Notes: generated from the sequence alone by a model not told the origin. A DNA stretch of 64,000 bases from Bacillus sp. OV166 (GCF_900177675.1 NZ_FXWM01000001.1:3853001-3917000); one strand, 5' to 3'. Shown: positions 45,853 to 54,862, numbered from the stretch's first letter. A program made the numbers and translations.

Positions 45853-46269
45853 ATGAAGAAGATACCAATCGCTTTTATCATATCTCTTTTTCTTATCTTT
45901 TGTTTTCAAACAACAATTGCCTTATCATATAAACCAACGCAAGACTCTAAAGAGCTTAGGTTACAGGATATGCTTATGAACCTACTTTCCTCTTATATTG
46001 AAAAAGATTTACACAACTATTATTATCCAAAGATTTTTAGTGATTTCTCTCCTTCTATTGCTCCCTGGAAAATTGAAGTTATTGAAACAAAAAGAGTAAA
46101 TGGTTTCCGTGGCTTTATATTGGACATTACCTTTGAAATTGAGCCTACCGATGGTGGACACTGGGTTTCAATAGGGAAGGACCGAATGACTTATAGAATT
46201 TCTTATGGTCAAGAGGTGAAATTGATAAATCATACTCTCTTAGCTACATATAAATATCCACCAGAATAA
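45853..46269 (+). CDS. DUF3888-type secreted protein (paralogue 1)
   Basis: 138 residues with a signal peptide (basic MKK, hydrophobic core to about residue 24). The mature part begins after LSYKPTQDS and contains KELRLQDMLMNLL, NYYYPKIF and PTDGGHWVSIGKD, blocks shared with the gene at 54930. One of only two genes reading against the array. GAGGTG precedes the ATG, and it needs its own promoter. Function unknown. Confidence 0.8.
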   Translation: MKKIPIAFIISLFLIFCFQTTIALSYKPTQDSKELRLQDMLMNLLSSYIEKDLHNYYYPKIFSDFSPSIAPWKIEVIETKRVNGFRGFILDITFEIEPTDGGHWVSIGKDRMTYRISYGQEVKLINHTLLATYKYPPE

Positions 46270-46290
46270 TTGCATACTTATATCTCCTTT

Positions 46291-46370
46291 AGAACTATTC
46301 TGCTTCGTTATTTGAATAAAGAAAAAGCGATCCTCATTATGGAAGAATCGCACCCGTTAGTTGAAGAAGA
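46291..46370. repeat. Cassette repeat copy 9
   Basis: GAACTATTCTGCTTCGTTA, GCGATCC ... GAATCGC hairpin, ACCCGTTAGTTGAAGAAG. Between the convergent stops of DUF3888 and SMI1 genes, in the same orientation as all others. Confidence 0.88.
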
Positions 46371-46388
46371 TGGGTAGTACCGAACTGG

Positions 46389-46862
46389 TTAGATTATTGC
46401 ATTCTTAAACAAAGAAGTAAGGTCATCTGCTAATTGATTTTTAGAATAATCATCGTGGTATATTCGAAATACGCTTAGCTGCTTTGAACTTAGTTTGATA
46501 TATATAGGGTCACCGCTTCCGTGGGAACAACTTGCTGAAAAAACATATCCATCTTCTAATACCGATATTCCAGGTTCATATTTAGTGCTTTCATCAATTA
46601 TGTCATCCACACCTCCCCATATAATATATGAAACCCCATCATAATCCTCATCAGGTTCATCTTCTTGGATTCCGAACTCTGCATCTATTAAAGGGACGGT
46701 TGTATATAATTCGATATACCATTCTGGCAATTTTATTTTAAGTTCTTTTTCTAATTTTGCTAAATCACTTTCGGTTGCCGTTTTGCCAACAAAATCGGGA
46801 TATTTTAACTTAATTCTTTCTACAAGCCTCTTAGCTTCGGTAATTATTTCATTATTTGTCAT
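46389..46862 (-). CDS. SMI1/KNR4 (SUKH) family protein, likely immunity protein
   Basis: 157 residues with the SUKH pattern: ATESDLAKLEKELKIKLPEWYIELY near residue 30, an acidic middle (EDEPDEDYDGVSYIIWGG) and CSHGSGDPIYIK. SUKH domains neutralise polymorphic and contact-dependent toxins. Start at 46862 has GGGAG eight bases upstream. No toxin gene is adjacent, so it would be an orphan immunity gene. Confidence 0.85.
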   Translation of the reverse strand: MTNNEIITEAKRLVERIKLKYPDFVGKTATESDLAKLEKELKIKLPEWYIELYTTVPLIDAEFGIQEDEPDEDYDGVSYIIWGGVDDIIDESTKYEPGISVLEDGYVFSASCSHGSGDPIYIKLSSKQLSVFRIYHDDYSKNQLADDLTSLFKNAII

Positions 46863-46935
46863 TTTCCATACTCCCATTTCAATTTATCTATTTAGAGTTC
46901 GATTGAGTCCAATAAAATCCTTCTTATCAAATAAT

Positions 46936-47035
46936 TCTTGTTGAACTAAACTGCCCCGTTAGTTCAACAAGAAAAAAATGACCGCCGCAGCGATCACATC
47001 ATCCTGAACAAAAGCACCCAGTTAGCTTAATAAGG
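46936..47035. repeat. Cassette repeat copy 10 (complete)
   Basis: GAACTAAACTGCCCCGTTAGTTC palindrome, ACCGCCGCAGCGATC core, AAGCACCCAGTTAG. Its first half is a TTGAACTAA / TTAGTTCAA hairpin, showing covariation with copies that use TTCAAC. Confidence 0.92.
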
Positions 47036-47041
47036 AAATGC

Positions 47042-47508
47042 TTAATCTTTGTTGAGTTCAAATACATCACAATAATTTAACTTGTGATTGTTTATAACTT
47101 CAAACGCATTCGTAGATACTACTAATTCTAAATTTTGTGACAAACAGAAGTCTTCTTGGGACCAGCCAGAATATTTATGGTTCTCAACAAAAACTTTGCC
47201 TATCGGTATTAACCGTTTAAAATTAGGGAGGATTTCGTTAGGATAAAGTTCTTTAAACAAATCAGAAACAGTTACCTCAACTTTATTAAACAAGTATCCA
47301 TTCAATTCACTGCTTTGAATCGAGGTTTGCAAGGTTTTCTGTAACAATGAAACAGGGGGTTGATTCGAGTAATTCATCACCAAGCCAACTTTGGAACTCA
47401 TAATTGATAAGATATTTCCTTCATTCCATTTGTATATGTATTAGTTGAAAAAATAGTTTTCTCTCCAATTTCGCCTGCCACTTCAGGTTCTAATAAAATA
47501 AGTTTCAT
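47042..47508 (-). pseudogene. Hypothetical (immunity-like) gene with two frameshifts
   Basis: GGAGGT and ATG 47508 open the frame MKLILLEPEVAGEIGEKTIF; near 47400 it shifts to EFQSWLGDELLESTPCFIV, and near 47320 again to the long last frame LFKELYPNEILPNFKRLIPI ... CLSQNLELVV. Together a protein of about 155 residues. The style (FxxxLYP, FKRLIP) is that of small immunity proteins in toxin arrays; not named. Confidence 0.7.
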
Positions 47509-47555
47509 TTCGATACCTCCATCCACTACCAATACAATTATAACTCAAATACCAT

Positions 47556-47635
47556 TCTTCAACTATCCTGCATCGTTAGTGGAACAAGGAAAGCGACTGC
47601 CCTTATTGAACAATCGCACCCGTTAGTTAAACAAG
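47556..47635. repeat. Cassette repeat copy 11
   Basis: CAACTATCCTGCATCGTTAG, GCGACTG ... CAATCGC hairpin, ACCCGTTAGTTAAACAAG. Central hairpin is nearly identical to copy 3. Confidence 0.9.
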
Positions 47636-47655
47636 AAAAATTGGTTTACCCGACA

Positions 47656-48009
47656 CTAATCCCAATAATTAAAGATGGCTTCACCAATTCTTTCTGGCTT
47701 CCAATAAGCTAATTGTTCCAACTCAGCACTATTTAAATAATTATCATTTTGTAGGATTCCCTTTTTAGACCCCAGTTTTAAAACTAAAGGTTCATTTAGT
47801 TCCTTGACATCCAATACTTTATAAAATGAGATAAACTGTTGAAAGAGTTCGGGCACATCAATAAATTTTATCTTTCCAAATTCTACAACTGTAGCACAAG
47901 CCAGATAGGGATAGTGTTCATTAAGTAATATATGAAAATGCTTATTAAAAAGCTTAACTTCAACGTCATAAAAGTTCATTGGATATTGTGGTTCCCTAAA
48001 CTCTAACAC
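47656..48009 (-). CDS. Hypothetical protein
   Basis: 117 residues, soluble, aromatic-rich (FREPQYPMNFYDVEVKLF; FIDVPELFQQFISFYKVL). GTG start four bases after GGAGG. Ends KPERIGEAIFNYWD, a C-terminal style common in small immunity proteins. No repeat separates it from the next gene at 48094, so those two may be one cassette. Confidence 0.65.
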   Translation of the reverse strand: MLEFREPQYPMNFYDVEVKLFNKHFHILLNEHYPYLACATVVEFGKIKFIDVPELFQQFISFYKVLDVKELNEPLVLKLGSKKGILQNDNYLNSAELEQLAYWKPERIGEAIFNYWD

Positions 48010-48093
48010 TTTTCCTCCATTTTGAGTTGTAATAGTAAAACACCAAACTGAACAATTAAGGCAAAAACGAATTTGAGTTTTCAGGTCTTTTCA

Positions 48094-48852
48094 CTATTCA
48101 AAGTTGTAGTAGGTTTTTATATGTTCATCAAACCTTTTCCAAGCTGTTAAAGTATATGGCGTTTCCATATCCAATATTATCCTTACGCCATCTGCAATTA
48201 ATTTGATTCTTTTGGTTGGGTCATCCCTTTTTCCTGAAGAAAATATTGCAATTTTATTCAACTTTTGAGTTCCGTTTGTATAAGTTTCTTTTTTTAACTC
48301 TAAGTCATTAATTTCTTCTTTTGAAGGAATTTCTTTACCTTTCCAATCACATACTTCAAAAAGAGGATATTTATCTCCAGTCCATTCTTCGATAATGCCA
48401 ATCACCTTAAGGATAATATAGTCACCTGACAGTAACTGATAACTAATGGCATCGCCTGCTTTTAAAGTAGTATCCGATACAAATCTCTTTTGTACTTTTT
48501 TAGCCTGCGGTTGTGGAGAATTTAATTGCTCTTTTAGTTTAAGAAGAACAGTTTCACGCTTCTTTTTTAATTTAAGGTCTTCTTCCCAACGTTCACGGTC
48601 AGAACCACTATCTATAATTTGAAGTGCTTTATTTTTAACTTCCTCTTGAAGTCTTCCTAATTTCCATTGTATTAATGCGAATGATAACCAAAAAGCTGTA
48701 ATTTCTTCATCATCTAACTCATTCAGATATTCTTCAATTACAATTCTACTCGCTTCTTCATTTGAATAATTATCACCTAATAAATCCTTATATCTAAAGC
48801 TTACATCTTCGGCTATATCATCGGATAATATAGCTACTCCCCAGGCACCCAT
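48094..48852 (-). CDS. DUF4259-like protein
   Basis: 252 residues. The first 70 residues start MGAWGVAILSDDIAEDV, the DUF4259 signature (MGxWG...xxDxAxD). The middle is a Lys/Glu-rich coiled coil (about 80-120) and the C-terminal 130 residues form a separate beta-rich domain, so the protein is longer than most DUF4259 members. Function unknown. Confidence 0.7.
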   Translation of the reverse strand: MGAWGVAILSDDIAEDVSFRYKDLLGDNYSNEEASRIVIEEYLNELDDEEITAFWLSFALIQWKLGRLQEEVKNKALQIIDSGSDRERWEEDLKLKKKRETVLLKLKEQLNSPQPQAKKVQKRFVSDTTLKAGDAISYQLLSGDYIILKVIGIIEEWTGDKYPLFEVCDWKGKEIPSKEEINDLELKKETYTNGTQKLNKIAIFSSGKRDDPTKRIKLIADGVRIILDMETPYTLTAWKRFDEHIKTYYNFE

Positions 48853-48913
48853 ACTAACACTCCTTAATTTAAGTATAACTTTCTGTAATATTTCAACGGT
48901 TAGATGAAAAATT

Positions 48914-49004
48914 TCTTCTTGAACTAACCTGCCACGTTAGTGGAACAAGAAAAGCTGCCATAAATGACAGATACGATCCTAAACTCTTGCCCCCGTTTAA
49001 TAAG
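48914..49004. repeat. Cassette repeat copy 12
   Basis: GAACTAACCTGCCACGTTAG, GCTGCCATAAATGACAG core, CTCTTGCCCCCGTTTAATAAG. Confidence 0.88.
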
Positions 49005-49022
49005 AAAACCGATAAGTTAATA

Positions 49023-49319
49023 CTACTGTTCATTGGATTTTCTCGAAATCAATAATATTCTCAGAATACTAAAAATAAGCAGCACAAGTGGTATCGCCTG
49101 AACAAATAAAAAACCTTTCAAAAAGTCATACATATCACTATCAGGAGCATCTGTTGCAAAAGCACCTATAAAAAAGGAAAATGGAGTGATAATTAGATTC
49201 ACACCTGAACAAATTAAAAAAAATGACTTCTTTGAGTCTCCCTTTATAATTAAAAATACACCACTTATTACCACTGCAATTAAAATAAATACATACCAAT
49301 AAGTGTATAACAAATACAT
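49023..49319 (-). CDS. Small membrane protein
   Basis: 98 residues with three hydrophobic segments and a Ser/Lys turn (KGDSKKSF). AGAGGCG six bases before the ATG at 49319 is preferred over the ATG at 49325. Not recognised. Confidence 0.6.
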   Translation of the reverse strand: MYLLYTYWYVFILIAVVISGVFLIIKGDSKKSFFLICSGVNLIITPFSFFIGAFATDAPDSDMYDFLKGFLFVQAIPLVLLIFSILRILLISRKSNEQ

Positions 49320-49406
49320 CACCATCGCCTCTTAGTATTTTATTAAACTATAAATGAACATAAACCTTAGATTCATTTTACTATAAAATACTGTTTTTAT
49401 TTGAAT

Positions 49407-49443
49407 TCTTATTAAACTAAACTGCTCCGTTAGTTAAACAAGA
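49407..49443. repeat. Cassette repeat copy 13 (single-hairpin form)
   Basis: TTAAACTAAACTGCTCCGTTAGTTAA palindrome only; central and right parts absent. Confidence 0.75.
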
Positions 49444-49459
49444 AAATAAGCCTATATTA

Positions 49460-49624
49460 TTATTTTTCCCTCAGATGATGTAATAGTGCAGCAGCCAAAA
49501 AAAGTATTGATAACCCAGTGCCTGAACTATTAGGTTCCACATCGAAGAAATTTGGAAAAATAAACTGGTTTAATACTGTAATAATTACGGCAAATGTAAC
49601 CAAAGAAATGCTTGTTTTCTTCAA
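49460..49624 (-). CDS. 54-residue membrane peptide
   Basis: TTG start nine bases after a perfect AGGAGG. KKTSISLVTFAVIITVLNQF is one hydrophobic segment and GLSILFLAAALLHHL a second, with a short loop (FFDVEPNSSG). Not recognised. Confidence 0.6.
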   Translation of the reverse strand: MKKTSISLVTFAVIITVLNQFIFPNFFDVEPNSSGTGLSILFLAAALLHHLREK

Positions 49625-49690
49625 AGAAGAAAACCTCCTATTTAATATCCAAAGAAAATAAAAACTTTCAATTTAAATTATAACTATTTA

Positions 49691-49768
49691 TCGAACTATT
49701 CTGCCACGTTAGCTCAAAAAGAAAGTGCATTACCCCTTCTTGAAGTAATGCACCCGTTAGTTAAAGAA
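49691..49768. repeat. Cassette repeat copy 14
   Basis: GAACTATTCTGCCACGTTAG, GTGCATTAC ... GTAATGCAC perfect hairpin, CCGTTAGTTAAAG. Confidence 0.9.
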
Positions 49769-49787
49769 CATTAAAAATTAATTTGAA

Positions 49788-50072
49788 CTACAACCCTAAA
49801 ATTTTAACAGTAATAATGAGGAACAATAAAATAATATTTAGCCAGACAAAAAATTTAATCATAACCTCAGCCCAAAACTTTCTACGCAAACCAAAATAAA
49901 GGATAACACCATAAAATAAAAGGCTAATAACTATGCGAACTCCAGAAACTTTTTCAATTCCCAAGTCAAAAATGTCAATGAATGTATTTATTAAAACAGA
50001 GATAATAAATAAATATAGGTATATCTTATATTTTTTTTCTTTTCTTTCAAACTCATCTTTAAATTCATACAT
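49788..50072 (-). CDS. Small membrane protein
   Basis: 94 residues with a charged start (MYEFKDEFERKEKKYK) and three hydrophobic helices. Not recognised. Confidence 0.6.
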   Translation of the reverse strand: MYEFKDEFERKEKKYKIYLYLFIISVLINTFIDIFDLGIEKVSGVRIVISLLFYGVILYFGLRRKFWAEVMIKFFVWLNIILLFLIITVKILGL

Positions 50073-50120
50073 TTTTATTACCTCAATTTATCTTCTTTTT
50101 TCTTTAGACTAACAAAAATG

Positions 50121-50199
50121 TTCTTCAATTATTCTACTTCGTTACTTTAATAAAAAAGGGCTTTACTCTTTATTCAAGTAAAGCACCCGTTACTTTAAG
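50121..50199. repeat. Cassette repeat copy 15
   Basis: CAATTATTCTACTTCGTTAC, GCTTTACT ... AGTAAAGC hairpin, ACCCGTTACTTTAAG. Right part matches copies 2 and 21. Confidence 0.88.
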
Positions 50200-50226
50200 T
50201 GAAGTATCTCAAAAAAAGGATTGTTT

Positions 50227-50643
50227 TTAGGATTTCTGAATAAAATACGGTCCGAGTCCTAAGTCAGTTTCGTGAGTTATAATAAAGGTCCATTTATTAT
50301 CCCAATCCATAATATAAATGTCGCTATAATGAAAACGGTCTTCTTCATATGGTAAATCTTTAACTGTGAGGGTTTTGGCATTTTGAACTAAGAAGGCTTC
50401 ATCAGTAAATTGATAAAAAATAGTACATTTTTTCTTTAATTGGTTTTCAAAGGCTTCAATTGCCTTTTCCTTTTCAAGGCGTTTTACCTTTTCGTCACTA
50501 CATAGATACCACAAAAATTCGTCCATATAAATCGATTTTTGTTCTTCTTTTGAAAGATGGCTTGCAAAACTTTCACGCCATTTTTGACGCAAATAGTGTC
50601 CCCACTTTGGTATTTCCACTATCTTTAATTCTTTATTTTTCAT
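50227..50643 (-). CDS. DUF4275 family protein
   Basis: 138 residues. FLWYLCSDEKVKRLEKEKA, CTIFYQFTDEAFLVQNAKTL and the C-terminal WTFIITHETDLGLGPYF follow the DUF4275 pattern. Function unknown; the family is frequent in immunity-gene neighbourhoods of Bacillus. Confidence 0.75.
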   Translation of the reverse strand: MKNKELKIVEIPKWGHYLRQKWRESFASHLSKEEQKSIYMDEFLWYLCSDEKVKRLEKEKAIEAFENQLKKKCTIFYQFTDEAFLVQNAKTLTVKDLPYEEDRFHYSDIYIMDWDNKWTFIITHETDLGLGPYFIQKS

Positions 50644-50717
50644 CCCAATTAACCTTTCTATACAATATTAAGTATAAATAATATTCCACTTTGCACACTT
50701 AATTTCCTTTGATACCG

Positions 50718-50800
50718 TTCTTAAACTATCCTGTCCTTTAGTGCAATAAGAAGAGGGACTGCCAAAACAGCCCAAATCTTTAACGCTTGTACCCGTTAAC
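50718..50800. repeat. Cassette repeat copy 16
   Basis: TTAAACTATCCTGTCCTTTAG, GGGACTGCC hairpin, TTTAACGCTTGTACCCGTTAAC. Ends two bases before the next stop. Confidence 0.85.
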
Positions 50801-50801
50801 T

Positions 50802-51242
50802 TCAATTAAGTAATCTTTTTACTACCTTATCCAACTTGATTTCAAGAGTCTCTTGTTGTTCGTTATAAAATTTCTTGTCTAATTCCTCAAATAAGTCATT
50901 GTACTGTCCATCCCAGGAATCGATTAATTCATTACGTTCATCTATATCTTTTGGTGGATTTCCATTTGGAAATAACTCATTCAATTTTTGTAACAAATGA
51001 ACAACTTCAATTGCATCTATTTTTTTCAAATCTTCCAATGTATCATCAAGGTAATCCGCACCATAATTATAATAAAAACTTATTAGACCACCATTTTCAA
51101 TCGCTTCAATTAAGCCTCTTACATTAAACCAAATTCTTTCGTCTGAACTAAAACTTAAGTAACCTTTTTCTTCATATTTATCAAATAATTGATTCCATAG
51201 TTGTTCCCACTCTTCATAAGCTAATCTGTCCATTTTTTTCAT
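50802..51242 (-). CDS. DUF4375 (DMP19-like) protein
   Basis: 146 residues. DERIWFNVRGLIEAIENGGL and FYYNYGADYLDDTLEDLKKI are the family core; acidic and helical throughout. DMP19-like domains are DNA-mimic or immunity-type proteins in some bacteria; role here unknown. Confidence 0.8.
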   Translation of the reverse strand: MKKMDRLAYEEWEQLWNQLFDKYEEKGYLSFSSDERIWFNVRGLIEAIENGGLISFYYNYGADYLDDTLEDLKKIDAIEVVHLLQKLNELFPNGNPPKDIDERNELIDSWDGQYNDLFEELDKKFYNEQQETLEIKLDKVVKRLLN

Positions 51243-51280
51243 CCCCGACGTTAAATTTATTAAGTAGTTTCAACAATGTC

Positions 51281-51371
51281 TTATTCAACTATTCTGCCCC
51301 GTTAGTTCAACAAGAAAAAATGACCGCAGCAGCGATCATCATCCTTAACATAAGCACCCGTTAAGCTTAAG
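51281..51371. repeat. Cassette repeat copy 17 (complete)
   Basis: CAACTATTCTGCCCCGTTAGTTC, GACCGCAGCAGCGATCATC core, AAGCACCCGTTAAGCTTAAG. Followed by a TTCACAATCTTTC block shared with copies 19 and 33. Confidence 0.9.
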
Positions 51372-51412
51372 TATATTTTTTCACAATCTTTCACTTTGGA
51401 TAATAATAACCA

Positions 51413-51862
51413 CTAACATTTTAATTGCTTTAATAGTCTTTTGTTTAATTCCCACAATGCAGTTTTATTGCTATCCCACTTCAAAAGCGTTTCTGCCTCT
51501 GCAAAAGATAACCATTTATAATTGAGGTGTTCCTTTGATAATGAAATATCCTTTGTAGGAACTTTAACACCAAAAGAATATTCTTTTATTATATATACAT
51601 CTTCTCCCCAAAGGAATTTCCCAACAACATCCTCTACTGGTAGTGAAGCCACAGAATCTAGTTTAAAATATGGACATTCTTTTGAAACTCCAGCCTCTTC
51701 AAACGCTTCACGTTTTGCAGATTCGATAGGTGTTTCACCATCTTCTCCACCACCAGCTATTCCTTGCCAATAACCATAATCACTTCTGTTAAAAATCGCA
51801 TATTGGATTGATTGGTTAGTTATTAAATATGGAAATATCAATACTTGATATGGTACCCTCAT
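51413..51862 (-). CDS. NUDIX hydrolase
   Basis: 149 residues with a complete Nudix box: GGEDGETPIESAKREAFEEA followed by GV. It hyd­rolyses nucleoside diphosphates linked to other moieties, often damaged nucleotides or sugars. Short N-terminus as in MutT-like housecleaning enzymes. NUDIX proteins are common integron cassette cargo. Confidence 0.92.
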   Translation of the reverse strand: MRVPYQVLIFPYLITNQSIQYAIFNRSDYGYWQGIAGGGEDGETPIESAKREAFEEAGVSKECPYFKLDSVASLPVEDVVGKFLWGEDVYIIKEYSFGVKVPTKDISLSKEHLNYKWLSFAEAETLLKWDSNKTALWELNKRLLKQLKC

Positions 51863-51905
51863 TGCTAATCCTCCCCCAAATAATTTTACATATTAATTCG
51901 CCCCT

Positions 51906-51999
51906 CTTATTCCACTATCCTGCCCGGTTAGTACAATAAGAAAAGACTGCCGCAATGACAGCCCTGATCTTTAACTCTTAAACCCATTAATTGAACAAG
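51906..51999. repeat. Cassette repeat copy 18
   Basis: CCACTATCCTGCCCGGTTAG, GACTGCCGCAATGACAG core, TTTAACTCTTAAACCCATTAATTGAACAAG. Confidence 0.87.
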
Positions 52000-52006
52000 T
52001 CCGTTT

Positions 52007-52234
52007 TTATAAGACAATAACTATCCCCAGCACTATAAAGGCAACACCAGTTAAAAGCACAAAACTTTTATATACTCTTGGTGGAAGTTTGCTTAATAAT
52101 TTAAATAATAAATCCCATTCTATAAATCCACTTATACCAATGTCTTTATAATCCTTACTTTTCATTCTGAATAAAGAGGAAAAAAGTATAAATCCCCCCC
52201 ATACAATAAGCATTGACCCTATGAATAATGCCAC
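52007..52234 (-). CDS. Two-helix membrane protein
   Basis: 75 residues with hydrophobic helices at about 1-20 and 57-75 and a polar middle (RMKSKDYKDIG). GTG start after AGGTG. Not recognised. Confidence 0.6.
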   Translation of the reverse strand: MALFIGSMLIVWGGFILFSSLFRMKSKDYKDIGISGFIEWDLLFKLLSKLPPRVYKSFVLLTGVAFIVLGIVIVL

Positions 52235-52302
52235 TAAGTTTCACCTAACCTTTTCGCATTTATCTCTATGGTTAGTTCTTTCTTGAATAAGTAAAATCCT
52301 TC

Positions 52303-52392
52303 TTGTTTCACTAACCTGACCGTTAGAGCACAGGAAGAAAGGGGATCGCCGCAGCAATCCCGTCTTTAACATAAGCACCCCGTTAGTTTAAG
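52303..52392. repeat. Cassette repeat copy 19
   Basis: TTCACTAACCTGACCGTTAG, GGGATCGCCGCAGCAATCCC core, AAGCACCCCGTTAGTTTAAG, followed by GTACAATTGTTCACAATCTC. Confidence 0.9.
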
Positions 52393-52464
52393 TACAATTG
52401 TTCACAATCTCCTTGGTGGAAAAAGAAAAAAAGGCGACCTTCTACTTGAAGAATTGCACTTATC

Positions 52465-52818
52465 TTAATTCATAAGCATCGCCATAAAAAAATAACCAGC
52501 CATTAATCCCCAGACCGTTAAACCAACATTTAGTGCTAAACCACCTACTTTATCGATATTAAACATCCAATTATTAAAAAAGAAGATAATGGTGTATTTT
52601 AGGAACAAGAAGATGATGTAAGTTGTCATAATTTTAGTATTAAAAATAATATCTATTTTAGACATAAATAAATAGCCCACAATACCACAAGAATAGGCTA
52701 TAAAGCGGTCAAATTTATCCATATTAGGATTTACCACAAAAGTGAATGCAAATATAATTGGTAGTCCTACCAATACAAGATATTGAATAATATGGTAAGT
52801 TTTGCGGTTTAACTTCAT
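52465..52818 (-). CDS. Polytopic membrane protein
   Basis: 117 residues with four hydrophobic segments. Start at 52818 (MKLNRKTYHI) gives a basic N-terminus; an in-frame TTG at 52842 is an alternative. Not recognised. Confidence 0.6.
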   Translation of the reverse strand: MKLNRKTYHIIQYLVLVGLPIIFAFTFVVNPNMDKFDRFIAYSCGIVGYLFMSKIDIIFNTKIMTTYIIFLFLKYTIIFFFNNWMFNIDKVGGLALNVGLTVWGLMAGYFFMAMLMN

Positions 52819-52946
52819 TGTAATTATTAATCCCTCACTCAATTAAAATCATTGTTGCAAGCAATAGCAATATGATATATTCTCCTTGTTGTTGTTTATA
52901 TAAGATTATCTCAGATAAAAGTAATCCTGTTGATGGTAAATAATGG

Positions 52947-53036
52947 TTGTTCAACTAACCTGCCCGTTAGTTCAATAAGAAAAGCTGCCACAGTTACCTC
53001 TCCGTTCTTGGTAAGGTCAAGCTTGGCAGCCTTTGC
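52947..53036. repeat. Cassette repeat copy 20 (right box lost)
   Basis: CAACTAACCTGCCCGTTAGTTC then a GCTGCCA ... TGGCAGC hairpin; the right GTTAG box is replaced by CTTTGCTCTTCAG. Ends four bases from the anti-sigma stop. Confidence 0.82.
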
Positions 53037-53039
53037 TCT

Positions 53040-54086
53040 TCAGTTTATCTTCTTATTGTCTTTACTATTTACAATAATTTCATAAGGTTCATTATCTAAT
53101 ATTGGCGATATTTCCTCGGATTTTAGAAATTCAACAATCATTGATTCGATTTCAGTTCCAAGTGCTTTAGCTGTTGGATCAGAACTTACGATAGAGGTAC
53201 TTATTATAAAGCTCAACGGTTTATCTTTATAACCTACACCTATAACTTTAAACTCTTTTTTTGACATAAGCCCTTCAGCAATCGTAGATGTAATTTGACC
53301 TCCTTTATCTGATGGTCTTACCTCCGTAGTTACTTTAGTTACATTAATTTTATAACCTGTATATTTATTTCCATCTGCAACTTCTAATGCCATTTTCTTA
53401 ACATCATCTTGAACGGAATGATAATATTTCTTGGAACCGACTATATTAATAAAAATTGTTTTCTCCGTTGGGTCAGCTTGTACTCTATCAAATTTATAGT
53501 TTAGTTGTTTTAATTTTTTTGTGACCTCATTTTCGATGATACTTTTTTCTTTCATTTCTTCTTCACTAGGGACATAATCTTCTTTTCGCTCTTTATTGAC
53601 CTCTACGGAAAAGGCATCATAGCCTTTTGATTCTAAAATCTCGCCTACAGTCTTTTTAACTTCATCTTTGACTTCGCTATAATAATCGTCTGTTCCTTCT
53701 AATGTTACATAGAATGTTTTATGTGGCGAGTAACCGGTTCCTATTCCACTAATTTTGTACCCTTTTTCCTCTAATTCATCAAAAATTAGGCTACCTATGG
53801 GTTCTGATTGAAAAATTGAACTTAAATATGGAATGGTTGAAATCACTTTTGCCATTGCAGGAGAAACAAAAGCAGAACTTATAAACAAACCAAGTAATAA
53901 TACAGCAACACTGCTGAAAAACATTATTTTTCTTCTAAGACTCCATATTTTTCTATCACCCTTGCTTTCAGGTTTAAGTTGCCTTTCGTAATCTCTTTTT
54001 GCATTCTCCATCCCTAATATAACCCTACTATTTAATTCCTTTGGGATCTCTATTTTATCCAACTCTTGTCTTATCTTATTGTCCAT
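53040..54086 (-). CDS. Membrane anti-sigma factor (DUF4179/DUF4030-type)
   Basis: 348 residues. A cytoplasmic N-terminus of about 50 residues, one transmembrane helix (about 54-75, VAVLLLGLFISSAFVSPAMA) and a large extracytoplasmic part with three repeats of a beta-alpha unit (GYSPHKTFYVTLEGTDDYYS; PTEKTIFINIVGSKKYYHSV), typical of DUF4030 proteins. It overlaps the sigma-factor gene by 11 bases and should hold that sigma factor at the membrane until an envelope signal arrives. Confidence 0.82.
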   Translation of the reverse strand: MDNKIRQELDKIEIPKELNSRVILGMENAKRDYERQLKPESKGDRKIWSLRRKIMFFSSVAVLLLGLFISSAFVSPAMAKVISTIPYLSSIFQSEPIGSLIFDELEEKGYKISGIGTGYSPHKTFYVTLEGTDDYYSEVKDEVKKTVGEILESKGYDAFSVEVNKERKEDYVPSEEEMKEKSIIENEVTKKLKQLNYKFDRVQADPTEKTIFINIVGSKKYYHSVQDDVKKMALEVADGNKYTGYKINVTKVTTEVRPSDKGGQITSTIAEGLMSKKEFKVIGVGYKDKPLSFIISTSIVSSDPTAKALGTEIESMIVEFLKSEEISPILDNEPYEIIVNSKDNKKIN

Positions 54087-54606
54087 ACATATCAGCCCTC
54101 CTAGTTTTTTTGCGAAGGTTTTGTAATGCTCGATATAAAACGGATTTCACCGTGCTTAATGGTGTATTCAAAATCTCCGAAATCTCACTAAAAGTGTATC
54201 CTTGATAGTATTTTAGTAATAGAACAGTTTTTTCATCTTCATTTAGTGCGTCTAACAAATCTTGTAGTGTTAGTGACAAAGGGATATCTTCCGTACTCTT
54301 AGAAATAAATTCAACAACTTCCTTTTTTAAAGGAATCACTTTCTTTTTTTTTCTTAATAAATCAATAGCACAATTTATCGTAATTTTAATGATCCAAGTT
54401 TTAAAAAGCTTCAAGTCATTCAAAGTATTAAATTTTAGGTAGGACTGGTATGCTGTTTCCTGAACAATGTCTAGTGCATCATCTTTATTTTTCACGTAAA
54501 CATACGCCATCCTATAAATATACTGTTCGTATTGCCGAAATAGCCCTAAAAAAGCTTTATCGTTATCCTCTGGAATTCTGTGATTAGACTCAATTATGTT
54601 GTTCAC
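54076..54606 (-). CDS. ECF RNA polymerase sigma factor
   Basis: 176 residues with region 2 (QYEQYIYRMAYVYVKNKDDALDIVQE) and region 4 (DEKTVLLLKYYQGYTFSEIS ... LNTPLSTVKSVLYRALQNLR). Resembles SigV/SigX/SigW-type sigma factors of Bacillus. Start GTG after AAGGAAG. Translationally coupled to its anti-sigma gene; the pair is one two-gene cassette. Targets not identified. Confidence 0.92.
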   Translation of the reverse strand: MNNIIESNHRIPEDNDKAFLGLFRQYEQYIYRMAYVYVKNKDDALDIVQETAYQSYLKFNTLNDLKLFKTWIIKITINCAIDLLRKKKKVIPLKKEVVEFISKSTEDIPLSLTLQDLLDALNEDEKTVLLLKYYQGYTFSEISEILNTPLSTVKSVLYRALQNLRKKTRRADMYGQ

Positions 54607-54793
54607 CTTCCTTTGTTTTTTTGTGTATACCTATTAGACGGAAAACTTCCTATTTTAGCCGAAGGTTTTTTAATAAATCCTAAAATACTTAGTCATTTTT
54701 GATAAGAATTTGTTTAAAAACAGAAAAGTAGTTCTACTATCAGACAGAACCTTAGCAAAAATACTAAGCAATTGCGACCTTATAGGCAATGAA

Positions 54794-54862
54794 AAAAGAA
54801 TCTTCGATTGGAAGATCCTTTTTTACTTCTTATTAAAGTAAAGCACCCGTTAGCTTAATAAC
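54794..54862. repeat. Cassette repeat copy 21
   Basis: GATCTTCC-type hairpin (AAGAATCTTCGATTGGAAGATCCTTTTTT, also a terminator) and right part AGTAAAGCACCCGTTAG. Left CTAAC box absent. The rest of 54607-54929 has no gene. Confidence 0.75.
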
